From contig NZ_JACWUO010000007.1 of assembly GCF_020857975.1 (NCBI RefSeq), forward strand, positions 124,001-188,000: DNA of 64,000 bases. The letters are read 5' to 3'. Every line of letters begins with the position of its first letter. Position 1 is the first letter of the stretch. Source of the stretch: Stenotrophomonas rhizophila. Lineage in GTDB: Bacteria > Pseudomonadota > Gammaproteobacteria > Xanthomonadales > Xanthomonadaceae. This document shows, one piece after another, positions 34,886 to 45,132 of the stretch. The position numbers were made by a program, and so were the translations under genes. The notes under the pieces were generated by a model. That model was not told the origin of the DNA, made no database searches, and saw nothing but the letters and a program-made list of their open reading frames with translations.

Positions 34886-36106
34886 TCAGCGCGCCGCGGC
34901 AATCGCCTGGGTGCGCGCCCGCGCCAGTGCCTGGCCTACCGCCGGGCCCTTCAGGTGGGCCAGGTCCAGGTCGCGTGCCTGCACGGCCAGGGCGGCCTGG
35001 TGCAGGCGGTTCAGGGTGGCGCCTTGCGGGTAGTCGCTGTCGGTGTGGCCGAGCCGGCCGCGCTTGTCGGCTTCGCAGCACAGCGCGATCCGGGCGATGC
35101 GCTCGGGGCGTCGGAAACCGTCGCAGCGGCCCAGCAGTTCCAGCACGGTGGCATCGCGCAGTTCGTCGATACGGTGCACGTTGAGATGGTCGCGACAGAC
35201 CGCTTCGGCCAGCTGGCGGTGGTCCAGCGGCACTTTCAGGCGCTCGCACAGGGCGTGCAACGGTGCGATGCCGCGCTGCTCGTGCATGAGGTGGCGCGGC
35301 CATTCCGCCGGCGGGGTCAGGCCCTTGCCGAGGTCGTGGGTGAGCGCGGCAAAGCCGACCAGGTCATCGCCCGGCGCCAGCTGCGCGGCCATGTCGCTGA
35401 CCATTTCCTGGTGCACGCCGGTATCCACTTCGGGGTGGAACTCGGCCCGTTGCGGTACGCCGTACAGCGCCTCCAGCTCGGGCAGCACCGCCGCGAGCGC
35501 GTGTGCCTCGTGCAGGGTGCGCAGGAAGGCCGACGGCTGCGCGCTGGCCAGCGCCCGGCGCAGTTCCTGCCAGACCCGTTCGGGCACCAGCGCATCCAGT
35601 TCGCCGCTGGCGGCGATCTGGCGCATCAGGTCCATCGTTTCCGGCGCCACGCTGAAGCCCAGTGGCGCCAGGCGCGCCATGAAGCGGGCCGCGCGCAGCA
35701 CCCGCAACGGGTCCTCGACGAAGGCCGGGCCGACATGACGCAATACCCGCTGCCGGATATCGCGCACGCCGCCATACGGGTCCACCAGCGCTCCGCTGGC
35801 CTCATCGCAGGCGATCGCGTTGATGGTGAAGTCGCGGCGCTGCAGGTCTTCTTCCAGCGTCACCGACGGGTCGGCATCAACCACGAAGCCACGATAGCCG
35901 CGCCCGGACTTGCGCTCGGTGCGTGCCAGCGCATATTCCTCGCCGGTATCGGGGTGCAGGAACACCGGGAAATCGCGGCCCACCGCCTTGTAGCCCTGCG
36001 CTTCCATCTGCGCCTGGGTGGCACCCACCACCACCCAGTCGCGGTCACCGGGGGCTTGCTGCAGGAGGCGGTCGCGCACCGCGCCGCCAACGAGATAGAT
36101 CTTCAT
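34886..36106 (-). CDS. cca: Multifunctional CCA protein (tRNA nucleotidyltransferase with HD domain)
   Basis: The 406-aa enzyme adds and repairs the 3'-CCA of tRNA. It starts [15 protein letters not shown], has RDWVVVGAT with the catalytic Asp pair region, [10 protein letters not shown], and the RNA-binding neck. In the C-terminal half it has an HD-type phosphohydrolase domain, [13 protein letters not shown] and THDLGKG, found in the gammaproteobacterial enzymes. The longer upstream frame (to 36514) runs through hexamer repeats and is not coding; the ATG at 36106 matches the family start. Confidence 0.96.
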   Translation of the reverse strand: MKIYLVGGAVRDRLLQQAPGDRDWVVVGATQAQMEAQGYKAVGRDFPVFLHPDTGEEYALARTERKSGRGYRGFVVDADPSVTLEEDLQRRDFTINAIACDEASGALVDPYGGVRDIRQRVLRHVGPAFVEDPLRVLRAARFMARLAPLGFSVAPETMDLMRQIAASGELDALVPERVWQELRRALASAQPSAFLRTLHEAHALAAVLPELEALYGVPQRAEFHPEVDTGVHQEMVSDMAAQLAPGDDLVGFAALTHDLGKGLTPPAEWPRHLMHEQRGIAPLHALCERLKVPLDHRQLAEAVCRDHLNVHRIDELRDATVLELLGRCDGFRRPERIARIALCCEADKRGRLGHTDSDYPQGATLNRLHQAALAVQARDLDLAHLKGPAVGQALARARTQAIAAAR

Positions 36107-36217
36107 GCCGGCATGATGCCGCAGACGGGCGGACGTGCCAAACGGACGCTCGACGGGGGCAGGGCGCCCGACCGTTGGTCGGCGCCGGTGCCGGGTCTCG
36201 GTCCCGTGTGCTGGTGC

Positions 36218-36443
36218 CGCCACCGCTGCGGTTACTGCTGCTGTTGCCGTCGCTGTCGCTATTGCTGTTGCTGTCGCTTTCGCTTTCGCCGTTGCTATTG
36301 CCGTTGCTCGTAGAGCCGGGCTCTGCCCGGCTGCGGTTGCTCTGGTAGTGCCGGCCGTTGGCCGGATGCCATTGCTTCTGCTAGGCAACGGCAGCCGGGC
36401 GGAGCCCGGCGCTACGAGCCACCGCCACCGCCACCGCAACCGG
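36218..36443. repeat. Tandem hexamer tract and three REP units upstream of cca
   Basis: From about 36218 to 36309 the minus strand reads as some 13 tandem hexamers of the type GC(A/G)A(C/T/A)(A/G). There follow a GTAGAGCCGGGC...GCCCGGC unit (36310-36333), a GTAGTGCCGGCC unit (36345-36370), an inverted GCAGCCGGGC...CGCTAC unit (36391-36415) and four more hexamers CCACCG/CAACCG (36420-36443). This fills the 340 bases between the cca start and the slt stop; no gene is seen. Confidence 0.7.
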
Positions 36444-36446
36444 CTA

Positions 36447-38426
36447 TCAATCGCCACCCTTGTCGGCATTGGCCGCGCAGCTGAAGCTCTTGCGCTTGGC
36501 CTGCAGGCGGCCATTCATGCGGTCGGTCACCGGCAGGGCGTTGCCGTTCAAGCGCCAGTCGTAGATCACGCTGAAGGCCAGGATGCGGGCGACGTACTCA
36601 CGGGTTTCCTTGTAGCTGATGGTCTCGATCCAGATGTCCGGGTCGAAGCCGGGTCGCTGCGACTGCCAGCGCGCGGTCGGGGTCGGGCCGGCGTTGTAGG
36701 CGGCGATGGTCACATACGGCAGGCCGTCGTACTTGTTCATCAGCTGGCGCAGGTAGGCGGTGCCGATGGCGATGTTGGTATCGGGGTCGTACAGGCTGGC
36801 CGCGCCGCCGTAGTTGGTCAGACCGATCGACTTGGCCACGCTGGCGCCGGTGGCCGGCAGTACCTGCATCAGGCCCATGGCGTTGGCCGGCGAGCGCGCC
36901 TTCGGGTTGAAGATGCTCTCGGCGCGGATCTCGGCGGCCACCCAGGCCGGGTCGATCGCGTTGCGGGCCGATTCGCGGCGGATCGCATCGTCGTGGTGCA
37001 GCGGGAAGCGCAGCGAGTACAGGCGCTGCTCGTCCGGGGTCTTGCCCAGCGAGAACACCGCACGGTCGAACCAGCCGTTGTCGCGCGCCACTTCCACCGC
37101 GATGCGGCGCTGGGTGGTGTCGTAGCGGCTCAGGGCGTCATTCCACTCCGCCACGGCCCAGCCGGCGCGTTCGATCTTGAACAGCTCCATGGCCCGCACG
37201 ATAGCCGGGTCGCGGGCGACCGCCGCATGCGCCTGCGCGCTGTCGTTGGGTTCCCACGGGCACAGCGTGTAGGTGGACTGGCCGAGCTGGTCGGCGGCGA
37301 GGAAGCCATGGAAAGTGGCCGCGCGAGCCGCCTCGCGGTACAGCGGCTGGGCTTCGTTGCGCTTGCCGGTTTTCTCCAGCATGCGGGCCTCGAAGTAGCG
37401 CCAGCGCGAGTCGCTGCGCTGGGTCGGGCCCATCTTGCGGATCGCGGCCAGCGCCTGCGGCCAGTCGCCGCGCGACATCGCTTCGCGCGCGCGCCATTCG
37501 TGCAGGCGCTCGTCGTAGGCCGAATCGGGCACCGCGTTGAGACGGCGCGCCGATTCGGGGCCGTACGAGGCCACCGTCCACAGCGCCACCTGGTACAGCA
37601 CCTGCGCCTGCTGGGCGGCGCTCAGCTGCAGCGCGTTGGCGTACTGCGGCAGCTGCTGTTCGGTGGCGGCCGGGTCGGCCTTGGCCAGCTTGGCCAAGCC
37701 ATCGGTGGCGATGCGCCGGCTGCGCTCATTGCGCGGCCAGTTCAAGGCGCTGGCATTGGGTTTGTCGACGAAGGCGGCGTAGGTGTTGGCCAGGGCCAGG
37801 TCGGCGGCGGGCAGGCCGCGCGCGGCGCTGCGCATCACCGCCGGCTGCTGTTCGTCGGCGGCCGCATCGATACGGGCCCAGCGCAGGTCGGCGCTCAGGC
37901 CGCCCTTGGCATCGAGCACGGCGAACACCGCATCGCACGCATCGGGCAGGGACTTGCCGGTGCTGCGCCAGATCGCCTGGGCCTCGCTGGTCCACTGTGC
38001 GTCGGCCTTGCCGGTGGCCTGGCGCGCATTGAGCTGGGCGCAGCGCAGGCCGACGTTGTCGGTGGGCGCCCAGTTGGCCAGCAGGGTCGGCCAATCCTGG
38101 CGACGGGCCAGCGCCGGCAGCCAGGCGCTGCGGAAACTGGCGGCCACCGCCTGGCCGTTGTAGCGCTTCAGGAACGCCTGGGCCTGCGCGGTACCGATGG
38201 TGTCGATGTTGCGGCGCAGGTTGGCGTACTCCAGCCAGCCATACAGCGGGTGCCTGGCCAGCGCGGCAGCCTGGGCCGGGTCGAACTGGCCGCGCTCGGC
38301 ATTGTCGATGGCGGCCTTGAGCTGGCCGCGCTGCGCATCCAGGCTCTGCGCGCCGGCATCGGCACCGGCGCCGGTGCAGGCCAGCAGGACGGCGGAGCTG
38401 AGAAGAAGCAGGGGGAGTCGATTCAT
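36447..38426 (-). CDS. slt: Soluble lytic murein transglycosylase
   Basis: A 659-aa periplasmic enzyme that cleaves peptidoglycan with 1,6-anhydro ring formation. It has a lipoprotein-like or cleavable signal ([12 protein letters not shown], Cys17), a long alpha-superhelical U-domain, a linker, and a C-terminal SLT domain with [22 protein letters not shown] in segments. The catalytic Glu503 is in RAES, and MQVLPATG and YNAGPTP follow. The ATG at 38426 ([11 protein letters not shown]) is chosen because the extension to 38576 overlaps the divergent exbD leader. The lipobox-like Cys suggests it could be lipidated, unusual for the Slt70 class. Confidence 0.93.
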   Translation of the reverse strand: MNRLPLLLLSSAVLLACTGAGADAGAQSLDAQRGQLKAAIDNAERGQFDPAQAAALARHPLYGWLEYANLRRNIDTIGTAQAQAFLKRYNGQAVAASFRSAWLPALARRQDWPTLLANWAPTDNVGLRCAQLNARQATGKADAQWTSEAQAIWRSTGKSLPDACDAVFAVLDAKGGLSADLRWARIDAAADEQQPAVMRSAARGLPAADLALANTYAAFVDKPNASALNWPRNERSRRIATDGLAKLAKADPAATEQQLPQYANALQLSAAQQAQVLYQVALWTVASYGPESARRLNAVPDSAYDERLHEWRAREAMSRGDWPQALAAIRKMGPTQRSDSRWRYFEARMLEKTGKRNEAQPLYREAARAATFHGFLAADQLGQSTYTLCPWEPNDSAQAHAAVARDPAIVRAMELFKIERAGWAVAEWNDALSRYDTTQRRIAVEVARDNGWFDRAVFSLGKTPDEQRLYSLRFPLHHDDAIRRESARNAIDPAWVAAEIRAESIFNPKARSPANAMGLMQVLPATGASVAKSIGLTNYGGAASLYDPDTNIAIGTAYLRQLMNKYDGLPYVTIAAYNAGPTPTARWQSQRPGFDPDIWIETISYKETREYVARILAFSVIYDWRLNGNALPVTDRMNGRLQAKRKSFSCAANADKGGD

Positions 38427-38569
38427 GGCGAAAGCATAACGGCGCGGCGTGAACGGCGGTGAGGGCAAGCCGACTCGATGATGAACGGATGCCGAGCGGG
38501 CGCCCGGCAGCGGCCGGCGCCGGCGTAGTCTCGGCCATGGGGCAACCGGCCCCAGGGAAGGAGCAGACC

Positions 38570-38977
38570 ATGGCATTCAGTGCAGCAGGGAACTCTGGAC
38601 CACTGGCGCAGATCAACGTCACCCCGTTGGTCGATGTGATGCTGGTGTTGTTGATCATCTTCATCGTGACCGCGCCGATGGTGTCCATGCCCATCCCGGT
38701 CAACCTGCCGCAACGGACCACCACCGTGGTGCCGCCCACCGACCCGCCGCCGCCGATCGAACTGCGCGTGGATGCGTCCAACCAGCTCAGCTGGAACGGC
38801 CAGGCGATGCCGGTCGCTGGGCTGCAGGCGCGCCTGCACGAACAGGCGCAGGCCCATGCCGGCAACCTGCCCGAGTTGCGCATCAACACCGACCCGGGCT
38901 CGGAGTACGAGGTGACAGCCAGGATCCTGGCAGCGGCTAGCAATGCGCATCTGGACCGCATCGCCTTCGTTCAATAG
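38570..38977 (+). CDS. exbD: ExbD/TolR-type biopolymer transport protein
   Basis: A 135-aa protein with a short cytoplasmic N-terminus and one membrane helix carrying the proton-path Asp22 in [21 protein letters not shown] (read in segments). A periplasmic domain follows ([22 protein letters not shown]). ExbD works with ExbB and TonB to energise outer-membrane receptors. Neither exbB nor tonB is adjacent; a large TonB-dependent receptor follows after a terminator. GGAAGGAG lies before the ATG at 38570. It is divergent from slt. Confidence 0.92.
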   Translation: MAFSAAGNSGPLAQINVTPLVDVMLVLLIIFIVTAPMVSMPIPVNLPQRTTTVVPPTDPPPPIELRVDASNQLSWNGQAMPVAGLQARLHEQAQAHAGNLPELRINTDPGSEYEVTARILAAASNAHLDRIAFVQ

Positions 38978-39004
38978 GCCGCTTCACCGACGACGGTGAC
39001 GCAG

Positions 39005-39030
39005 AACGCCCCGGAGTGTCGGGGCGTTTT
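39005..39030 (+). terminator. Rho-independent terminator after exbD
   Basis: AACGCCCCG-gagtgt-CGGGGCGTT followed by TT, 28 bases after the exbD stop. It separates exbD from the receptor gene transcriptionally. Confidence 0.85.
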
Positions 39031-39192
39031 GCATTGCGGCGCCTGGCTTTTGCCTATTCGGACTTGTCGTAGTCAGGTGAAAGCGCGGCAGCGGTCACGT
39101 CTTCACTTTTACAGTTTGTTTACAAAGGAAACGCTGCCGCCGTGCAGGGGCTGCGGCAGCCCCAGCCCAACATTCCTTTGTGGAGAGAGCGA

Positions 39193-42066
39193 ATGAACGA
39201 CCTGCACCACCGCCCGCTGGCGGTTGCCGTATCGCTGTGCCTGTTGTTGGCTGTCCCGGCATTGGCCGGCGCCCAGGAAACACCCCGCACCACGACCGAG
39301 CTGGACCGGGTCGAGGTCACCGGTTCGCGGATCAAGCGGGCCGAGATGGAAGGCCAGGTGCCGATCCAGACCCTGAGCCGCACCGAGATCGAACGCACCG
39401 GGCTGAACTCGATCGGCGAGGTGCTGCAGCAGTTGACCGGTTCCGGTTCGGCGTTGAACGCCAAGTTCAATTCCTCGGGCAACTTCGGTTTTCCGCCCGA
39501 CGGCAGCGGCGTCGGCGCCGGCTCGGCCCAGGTCGACCTGCGCCACCTCGGTGCCAAGCGCGTGCTGGTGCTGGTCGACGGCATCCGCTGGGTCAACGAA
39601 TCCTCGGCCTCCGGGGTGGGCGCGGCCACCGATCTGAACACCATTCCGCTGGCGATCGTCGAGCGCATCGAAGTGCTGGAAGACGGTGCGTCCTCGCTGT
39701 ACGGCTCCGACGCGATCGCCGGGGTGGTCAACATCATCACCCGGCGCCAGTTCGATGGCGCGCAGGTGACCATGAACTACGGCCAGTACGGCACCGGCGA
39801 CGGCGCACAGAAGGGCGTGGACCTGGCCTGGGGCACCAGCGGCGACCGCTACAGCCTGTTCCTCGGCGGCAGCTGGGTGAAGCAGGACCCGGTGTATGCC
39901 AACACCCGCGAGCAGTCGCGCTTCCCGATCCCGGGCACCGGACTGGCGTTCGGCAGCGGCGGCATCCCGCAGGGCCGCTTCGCCTTCGTCGACCCCAACA
40001 CCGGCGCCGAGCAGGACATCGTGCCCAACAGCGGAGTGAACAATCCGCGCTATGACGGCAGCGCCGGCTGCGATCGCAGCGATGACTACCACTGCTTCAC
40101 CTCGGCCGACCGCTTCAACTTCGCCGAGTACAACCTGCTGCTCACTCCTTCCGAGCGCAAGGGCATCTTCGGCCAGTTCCGCTTCGACATCACCGACAAC
40201 GTCCAGTGGTACATCAAGGCGCTGGGCAACCGCCGCGAATCCACCAACCAGGCCGGCCCCGAACCGCTGTTCTTCGGCCCCGACGGCGCCACCGGCAACC
40301 CGCTGGCCGACAACATCGTGGTGTCCGCGCTGAACCCGTACAACCCGTTCGGCTTCGACCTGGTGTCCTCGGGCAACATGAGCCTGATCGGCCGGCGCCC
40401 GGTGGAGGGCGGCCCGCGCGTGTTCAAGCAGGAGGTCAACACCCAGTATTTCGCCACCGGCCTGGTCGGCCAGTTCGAGGCCGGCAGCCGCAGCTGGTTC
40501 TGGGACGTCAACGGCATGTACAGCAAGAACAAGGCCGAGCAGACCAACCACGGCAGCTACGACATCTACAAGGTCAACATGGCGCTGGGCGACCCGGCCG
40601 TGTGCGCGGCCACGCCCGGCTGCGTGCCGCTCAACATCTTCGGCGGGGCCGGCTCGATCACCCCGGACATGCTGCGCTGGATCCAGCCGGTGGTGCGCGA
40701 CCGCAGCCAGAACGAACTGAGCCTGTTCACCGCCAACCTGAGCAGCGAGCTGTTCACCCTGCCGGCCGGCCCGGTCGCCTTCGCCACTGGCGTCGAGCAC
40801 CGCAAGTACGAAGGCCGCTACCAGCCCGATCCGCTCACCGTGATCGGCCACTACAACGGCGTGCCGTCGTTGCCCACCTCCGGTTCGTACGACGTCAACG
40901 AGGCCTACCTGGAGTTGAGCATCCCGATCTTCGCCAAGAGCGCGCTCGGCGAAAAGCTCGACCTGAGCCTGGCCGGGCGCTATTCGGACTACTCCACCTT
41001 CGGTGGCGAGTTCACCCCCAAGTACGGCCTGCGCTGGCAGGTGACCAACGACTTCGTGCTGCGCACCAGCTATGCCGAGGGCTTCCGTGCGCCGTCGATC
41101 GGCGAGCTGTACGGGTCGGCCGCGCGCGCGGACCTGCAGCTGTTCGATCCCTGCTCGGTCGGCCTGGGCGGCACGCCGCCGCGTGGCAACGTGGCCAACT
41201 GCGCGGCGTTGGGCGTGCCGGCCGGTTTCCAGCAGGCCAATTCGCAGATCTCGGTGACCACCGGCGGCAACAGCGAACTGGATCCGGAACGCTCGCGCAG
41301 CTTCAGCGCCGGCTTCGTCTGGAGCCCGTGGTTCGGCACCGATGCCAGCTGGTCCGACCGCTTCGATGTGGAAGTGACCTTCTACCGCCACGCCATTGAC
41401 GGGGCGATCCAGGCGATCAACGCCCAGACCCAGCTCGACCTGTGCGTGGACACCCTGGACCCGCTGTACTGCGCCGGCATCACCCGCGCCTCCACCGGTG
41501 CGGTCAGCAGCTTCAACAACCGGCTGACCAACCTGGGCTCGATCAAGACCGATGGCTGGGACGTGGACCTGTTCTGGACGCTGCCGCAGACCCGGGCCGG
41601 CCAGTTCAAGCTGGGCTGGCAGAACACCTTCGTCGGCCGCTACGAGGCCGTCGGCGCGGCCGGGCAGCGGCAGCCGCAGGAGCCCGGCGTGGAAGTGGCC
41701 GACAGCTCGATCCCGGAATGGACCAGCAACGCCACCCTGAGCTGGACCCTGGCCAACTGGAACGCATCGTGGACGCTGCGCCACATCTCCGAGCTGACCG
41801 AGGACTGCGGCGATGCGGTGGCCTTCCCGGTCTGCAGCAACCAGGCCGAGGGCACCAACACGTTGGAGGCCACCACCTTCCACGACATGCAGGTGGGCTA
41901 CAAGGTCGACTGGATGAAGGGCCTGCAGCTCAGCGCCGGCTTGAACAACGTGTTCGACAAGGATCCACCGATCTGCCTGTCGTGCTCGCTCAACGGCTAT
42001 GACGCCTCTACCTACGACATCCCGCGCGGCCGCTACTGGTACCTGCGCGCGGACCTGCGGTTCTGA
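39193..42066 (+). CDS. TonB-dependent outer-membrane receptor
   Basis: A 957-aa receptor with a signal peptide ([19 protein letters not shown]..., cut near LAGA), TonB-box region [17 protein letters not shown] and a plug domain with [30 protein letters not shown] and [14 protein letters not shown]. The barrel contains extracellular Cys pairs and ends [10 protein letters not shown]. The form fits receptors for proteins, peptides or plant compounds rather than siderophores, but the ligand is unknown. GGAGAG precedes the ATG at 39193. The leader has a hairpin GCTGCCGC/GCGGCAGC (39133-39160) between a T-rich promoter-like stretch and the ribosome site, which could affect expression. Confidence 0.92.
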   Translation: MNDLHHRPLAVAVSLCLLLAVPALAGAQETPRTTTELDRVEVTGSRIKRAEMEGQVPIQTLSRTEIERTGLNSIGEVLQQLTGSGSALNAKFNSSGNFGFPPDGSGVGAGSAQVDLRHLGAKRVLVLVDGIRWVNESSASGVGAATDLNTIPLAIVERIEVLEDGASSLYGSDAIAGVVNIITRRQFDGAQVTMNYGQYGTGDGAQKGVDLAWGTSGDRYSLFLGGSWVKQDPVYANTREQSRFPIPGTGLAFGSGGIPQGRFAFVDPNTGAEQDIVPNSGVNNPRYDGSAGCDRSDDYHCFTSADRFNFAEYNLLLTPSERKGIFGQFRFDITDNVQWYIKALGNRRESTNQAGPEPLFFGPDGATGNPLADNIVVSALNPYNPFGFDLVSSGNMSLIGRRPVEGGPRVFKQEVNTQYFATGLVGQFEAGSRSWFWDVNGMYSKNKAEQTNHGSYDIYKVNMALGDPAVCAATPGCVPLNIFGGAGSITPDMLRWIQPVVRDRSQNELSLFTANLSSELFTLPAGPVAFATGVEHRKYEGRYQPDPLTVIGHYNGVPSLPTSGSYDVNEAYLELSIPIFAKSALGEKLDLSLAGRYSDYSTFGGEFTPKYGLRWQVTNDFVLRTSYAEGFRAPSIGELYGSAARADLQLFDPCSVGLGGTPPRGNVANCAALGVPAGFQQANSQISVTTGGNSELDPERSRSFSAGFVWSPWFGTDASWSDRFDVEVTFYRHAIDGAIQAINAQTQLDLCVDTLDPLYCAGITRASTGAVSSFNNRLTNLGSIKTDGWDVDLFWTLPQTRAGQFKLGWQNTFVGRYEAVGAAGQRQPQEPGVEVADSSIPEWTSNATLSWTLANWNASWTLRHISELTEDCGDAVAFPVCSNQAEGTNTLEATTFHDMQVGYKVDWMKGLQLSAGLNNVFDKDPPICLSCSLNGYDASTYDIPRGRYWYLRADLRF

Positions 42067-42206
42067 TCGCGGGGTGATGCACAAGTGACACCGCCGGGGC
42101 GTTGCAGTGGCGCCCCGGTGCTGCCCGGCCGGACAATGGTGTTGCGCGTACCGGCCATATCGCACATCGGGGCTTCAGCGACGTGTGCCGTGAGGCATCA
42201 TGGGGA

Positions 42207-42228
42207 GCCGGCCAGCGGCCGGCACTAC
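42207..42228. repeat. SMAG/REP palindrome before the LysE-type gene
   Basis: GCCGGCC-agc-GGCCGGCACTAC, an inverted SMAG unit, lies 26 bases before the exporter start, so it sits in the 5' untranslated region or promoter. Confidence 0.8.
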
Positions 42229-42254
42229 CCCCCTTTTTTTTGAACAGCATTGCC

Positions 42255-42881
42255 ATGAACCTGCATACCTGGTGGATCTTCGCCGTCACCGTGTTCATCC
42301 TGTGCGGCACCCCCGGCCCGAACATGCTGCATGTGATGACCCGCAGCGTACGCGTGGGCTTCCGCCGCAGCGTGGCGGCGATGGCCGGCTGCCTGACTGC
42401 GCTGGTGCTGGCCCTGGCGATCTCCGCCGCCGGCCTGGGCGCTGTGCTAAAGGCCTCGCCGCTGGTGTTCGATGTGCTGCGCTATGCCGGCGTGGCCTAC
42501 CTGGTCTACCTGGGCATCAAGGCCTGGCGCGGCGGCGATGCGCCGCTGGACGTAGGCAGCAGCACGGCACTGGTGCCGAGCTCGCGCAGCGTGCTGTTCC
42601 GCGACGGCTTCATCATCGGCATCAGCAATCCCAAGCTGCTGCTGTTCGCCTCGGCGTTCCTGCCGCAGTTCGTCGACCTGGGCCAGCCGCAGCTGCCGCA
42701 GTTCGTGATCCTGGTGGGCACCTTCGCGGTGATGGAAATGTTCTGGTATGCGGTGTATGCGGCCGGCGGCCACAGCCTGGCCGGCTACCTGGCCCGCCCG
42801 GGCCTGCGCAAGGTGTTCGACCGGGTGGTCGGCACCATCTTCATCGGTTTCGGGCTGGCATTATTGCGCGCGCGGCCGTGA
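42255..42881 (+). CDS. LysE/RhtB family amino-acid exporter
   Basis: A 208-aa protein with about six membrane helices and the family signature CGTPGPNMLHVMTRSVRVGFR near the N-terminus (read in segments), plus GISNPKLLLFASAFLPQFV. These proteins export amino acids such as homoserine, threonine, lysine or leucine; the substrate is not predictable. The ATG at 42255 begins MNLHTWWIF; the region upstream holds a SMAG repeat and no sensible extension. Confidence 0.9.
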   Translation: MNLHTWWIFAVTVFILCGTPGPNMLHVMTRSVRVGFRRSVAAMAGCLTALVLALAISAAGLGAVLKASPLVFDVLRYAGVAYLVYLGIKAWRGGDAPLDVGSSTALVPSSRSVLFRDGFIIGISNPKLLLFASAFLPQFVDLGQPQLPQFVILVGTFAVMEMFWYAVYAAGGHSLAGYLARPGLRKVFDRVVGTIFIGFGLALLRARP

Positions 42882-42968
42882 GCATCCGGCACCGGGCAGG
42901 CAGCACCGGCGCGTAACGCCGGCGGCGCTAGAATCGGGCGCTTCCCGCTGCGAACCCGGAGAATCGAC

Positions 42969-43448
42969 ATGCTCGCCAAGAACACCGTTTGCCTCTGGTA
43001 CGACGGCACCGCGCTGGATGCGGCCACCTTCTACGCCGCCACCTTCCCCGACAGCGCGGTCACCGCCGTCCACCACGCCCCCGGCGATTTCCCCTCGGGC
43101 AAGCAGGGCGACGTGCTGACCGTGGACTTCACCGTGGCCGGCATCGCCTGCATCGGCCTCAATGGCGGCCCGGCCTTCAAGCACAGCGAAGCATTCTCGT
43201 TCCAGATCGCCACCGACGACCAGGCCGAGACCGACCGCCTGTGGAATGCCATCGTCGGCAATGGCGGCCAGGAAAGCGCCTGCGGCTGGTGCCGCGACAA
43301 GTGGGGCATTTCCTGGCAGATCACCCCGCGCATCCTCAGCCAGGCGGTGACCAGCAAGGACCCGGCACTGGCCAAGCGCGCGTTCGAGGCGATGATGACC
43401 ATGCGCAAGATCGACGTGGCCGCCATCGAGGCGGCGATAAAGGGCTGA
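42969..43448 (+). CDS. VOC-superfamily protein (PhnB-like)
   Basis: The 159-aa product matches the PhnB/3-demethylubiquinone methyltransferase-like VOC group: WYDGTALDAATFYAATFPDS at the start, FTVAGIACIGLNGGPAFKHSEAFSF in segments and WGISWQITPRIL at the end. The fold is a pair of beta-alpha-beta-beta-beta modules, usually metal-binding. No enzymatic role is established for most members. A good ribosome site (CGGAG) lies ahead of the ATG. Cytoplasmic, apparently monocistronic. Confidence 0.88.
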   Translation: MLAKNTVCLWYDGTALDAATFYAATFPDSAVTAVHHAPGDFPSGKQGDVLTVDFTVAGIACIGLNGGPAFKHSEAFSFQIATDDQAETDRLWNAIVGNGGQESACGWCRDKWGISWQITPRILSQAVTSKDPALAKRAFEAMMTMRKIDVAAIEAAIKG

Positions 43449-43512
43449 TGCGGCTGCAGCGCCGCACTACCGACAGCGGCGACCGGCAACGGGCGCCGGC
43501 CCGACGCGCGCT

Positions 43513-44142
43513 TCAACGCGCCGCTGGCGTGGGCACGCGGCGCCACGCGCGCAGCAGCGGCAGCGGATCGCGCGCACCGTCGGCGCCGTAGATGCCCCAG
43601 TGCAGGTGGGGTGGGGTGCCTTTGGCGTTGCCGCTGTCGCCGACCTGGCCCAGCACGGTGCCGGCGGCGACCACCTCGCCGCGGGCCAGGCCCTCGCGCC
43701 ACCCTTCCAGGTGCGCATAGTAATAACGCTCGCGGGCCGGCCCCAGCACCCATACCTGGCGCCCGCCCAGGCCACCGTCGCGGATATCCATCACGATCCC
43801 GGCGCTGGCGCTGCGCACCAGGGTGCCGCGTCTTGCGAAGATGTCCAGGCCGGCGTGGCGGCGGTCGCGCCCGCGCGGCGCGCCGAACGTGTCGGCAATG
43901 GCGCTGGCGCGCACGCCGTCCACCGGCACCGGCAACGCGCTGGCTGGCGGCATCTGCGACAGCGCCCACAGCGCACGCGGGGCCTGTGCCCAGCGGCTGT
44001 TCCACAGCGCTGCGGCAGCGACTATGGCCGCGCCCAGCAACAGCGCCCGCAGCAGCCAGCGGCGCACGCGCCGGGCCGGCGAACCGTCTGCCGGTGGCGG
44101 TGACGGCAGGGCAGCCGACGTGGACGAAGGCGGGTGGGGCAT
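43513..44142 (-). CDS. Membrane-anchored M23 family (LytM) peptidase
   Basis: A 209-aa protein with one N-terminal membrane helix (about residues 27-47, LLRALLLGAAIVAAAALW). The M23 domain has HAGLDIFARRGTLVRSASAG, YYYAHLEG and HLHWG, the three zinc-ligand regions; the first His and Asp and the HxH are kept. It should cut peptidoglycan crossbridges or act in cell-wall regulation in the periplasm. The ATG at 44142 (MPHPPSSTSA) is chosen; the open frame upstream to 44220 lacks a plausible start site. It is divergent from the AraC-type regulator gene. Confidence 0.9.
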   Translation of the reverse strand: MPHPPSSTSAALPSPPPADGSPARRVRRWLLRALLLGAAIVAAAALWNSRWAQAPRALWALSQMPPASALPVPVDGVRASAIADTFGAPRGRDRRHAGLDIFARRGTLVRSASAGIVMDIRDGGLGGRQVWVLGPARERYYYAHLEGWREGLARGEVVAAGTVLGQVGDSGNAKGTPPHLHWGIYGADGARDPLPLLRAWRRVPTPAAR

Positions 44143-44289
44143 GGCACTCCAGCGGGACCGATGGCAGGCCGATCTTATGCCGCCGCAGCGGTGCGCACCA
44201 ATGCCCGCCGCGCACAGCAAGAACGGCCAAATGCACCGGCGCGGCCTGCGCTACCCTGCGCAGCTGTCGACCCGAACCGATCCCATCGC

Positions 44290-45132
44290 ATGAGCGCGGC
44301 ACGCAGGGCCCTGTGGTACATCGAAAGCCACCATGCCGAAAACCTGACGCTGGCCGATATCGCGCGCGCCGTGCAGCTGTCGCCGTTCCACCTCTCGCGG
44401 CTGTTCCAGGCCGGTACCGGTACCTCGGTGGTGCGCTATCTGCGCGGGCGCCGGCTGAGCGAAGCGGCGCGCCGCCTGGCTGCCGGCGCCGGCGACATTC
44501 TCGAGGTGGCGCTGGGTGCCGGCTATGCCTCCCATGCCAGCTTCACCCGCGCCTTCGCCGACCAGTTCGGGCGCACACCGGAGCGGGTGCGCGAGCAGGG
44601 CCTGCACGGGCTGGCCCTGGTGGAACCGCTGCGGCTGCAGGACAGTGCCGCACCGTGCGCGGTGGAGGCGCGCCCACGGCCTGGCCGCGCGCTGCGCATC
44701 GCCGGTATCGGCGCGCGGCATACCCCGGCCACCGTTGCCGGCATTCCCGCGCAGTGGCAGCAGCTGGCGCTGGCCCGGCCCGCGTGCGGCGGCATCCGCT
44801 ATGGGGTGTGCTGCCATGGCGATGACAGCGGCGGCTTCGACTACATCGCAGGCATCGAGGTAGGCGCGGCCGCGCCGCTGCCGGCCGGCTGGCAGGCCGT
44901 GGATATCCCCGCGCGGCCCTACCTGGTGGCCTGGCACGACGGCCACATCGCCGCGATCCGTTCCACCTGGTACTGGCTGTTGAACGTCTACCTGCCGGGC
45001 GCCGGACTGAGCCTGGCAGATGCTCCGGACATGGAGCGCTACGACGCCCGCTTTGACGATACGACCGGCCTGGGCGGCGTGGAAATCTGGCTGCCGCTGG
45101 CCGGGCCCTCCCCCTGCAAGGAAACCGCATGA
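44290..45132 (+). CDS. AraC-family regulator with GyrI-like effector domain (Rob/SoxS type)
   Basis: The 280-aa protein has an N-terminal AraC helix-turn-helix pair (WYIESHHAENLTLADIARAV ... GYASHASFTRAFADQFG), followed by a GyrI-like small-molecule domain (about residues 120-275) ending VEIWLPL. This is the domain order of Rob and Rob-like regulators. Its stop overlaps the start of the hydrolase gene by ATGA, so it may regulate that gene and its own expression. The ligand is unknown. Confidence 0.9.
   Translation: MSAARRALWYIESHHAENLTLADIARAVQLSPFHLSRLFQAGTGTSVVRYLRGRRLSEAARRLAAGAGDILEVALGAGYASHASFTRAFADQFGRTPERVREQGLHGLALVEPLRLQDSAAPCAVEARPRPGRALRIAGIGARHTPATVAGIPAQWQQLALARPACGGIRYGVCCHGDDSGGFDYIAGIEVGAAAPLPAGWQAVDIPARPYLVAWHDGHIAAIRSTWYWLLNVYLPGAGLSLADAPDMERYDARFDDTTGLGGVEIWLPLAGPSPCKETA

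Noticed and set aside
36218..36443. CRISPR array
   Set aside because: The repeats are tandem hexamers and REP palindromes without unique spacers of even length.
36107..36514. N-terminal extension of Cca rich in Ala-Thr repeats
   Set aside because: The frame is open only because the hexamer tract has no stop. The extension is low-complexity, is unlike any Cca N-terminus and overlaps REP units and the end of slt.
36135..38462. A 775-codon frame opposite slt
   Set aside because: Antisense shadow; begins within repeat sequence and has no recognisable domain.
39109..42165. A 1018-codon frame opposite the second TonB-dependent receptor
   Set aside because: Very long but antisense to a receptor with signal peptide, plug and terminal aromatic strand; composition typical of shadow frames.
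44134..44289. Longer AraC-type protein with a start at 44134
   Set aside because: The extra residues are antisense to the M23 peptidase start and lack conservation; MSAARRALWYIE at 44290 is the natural start.
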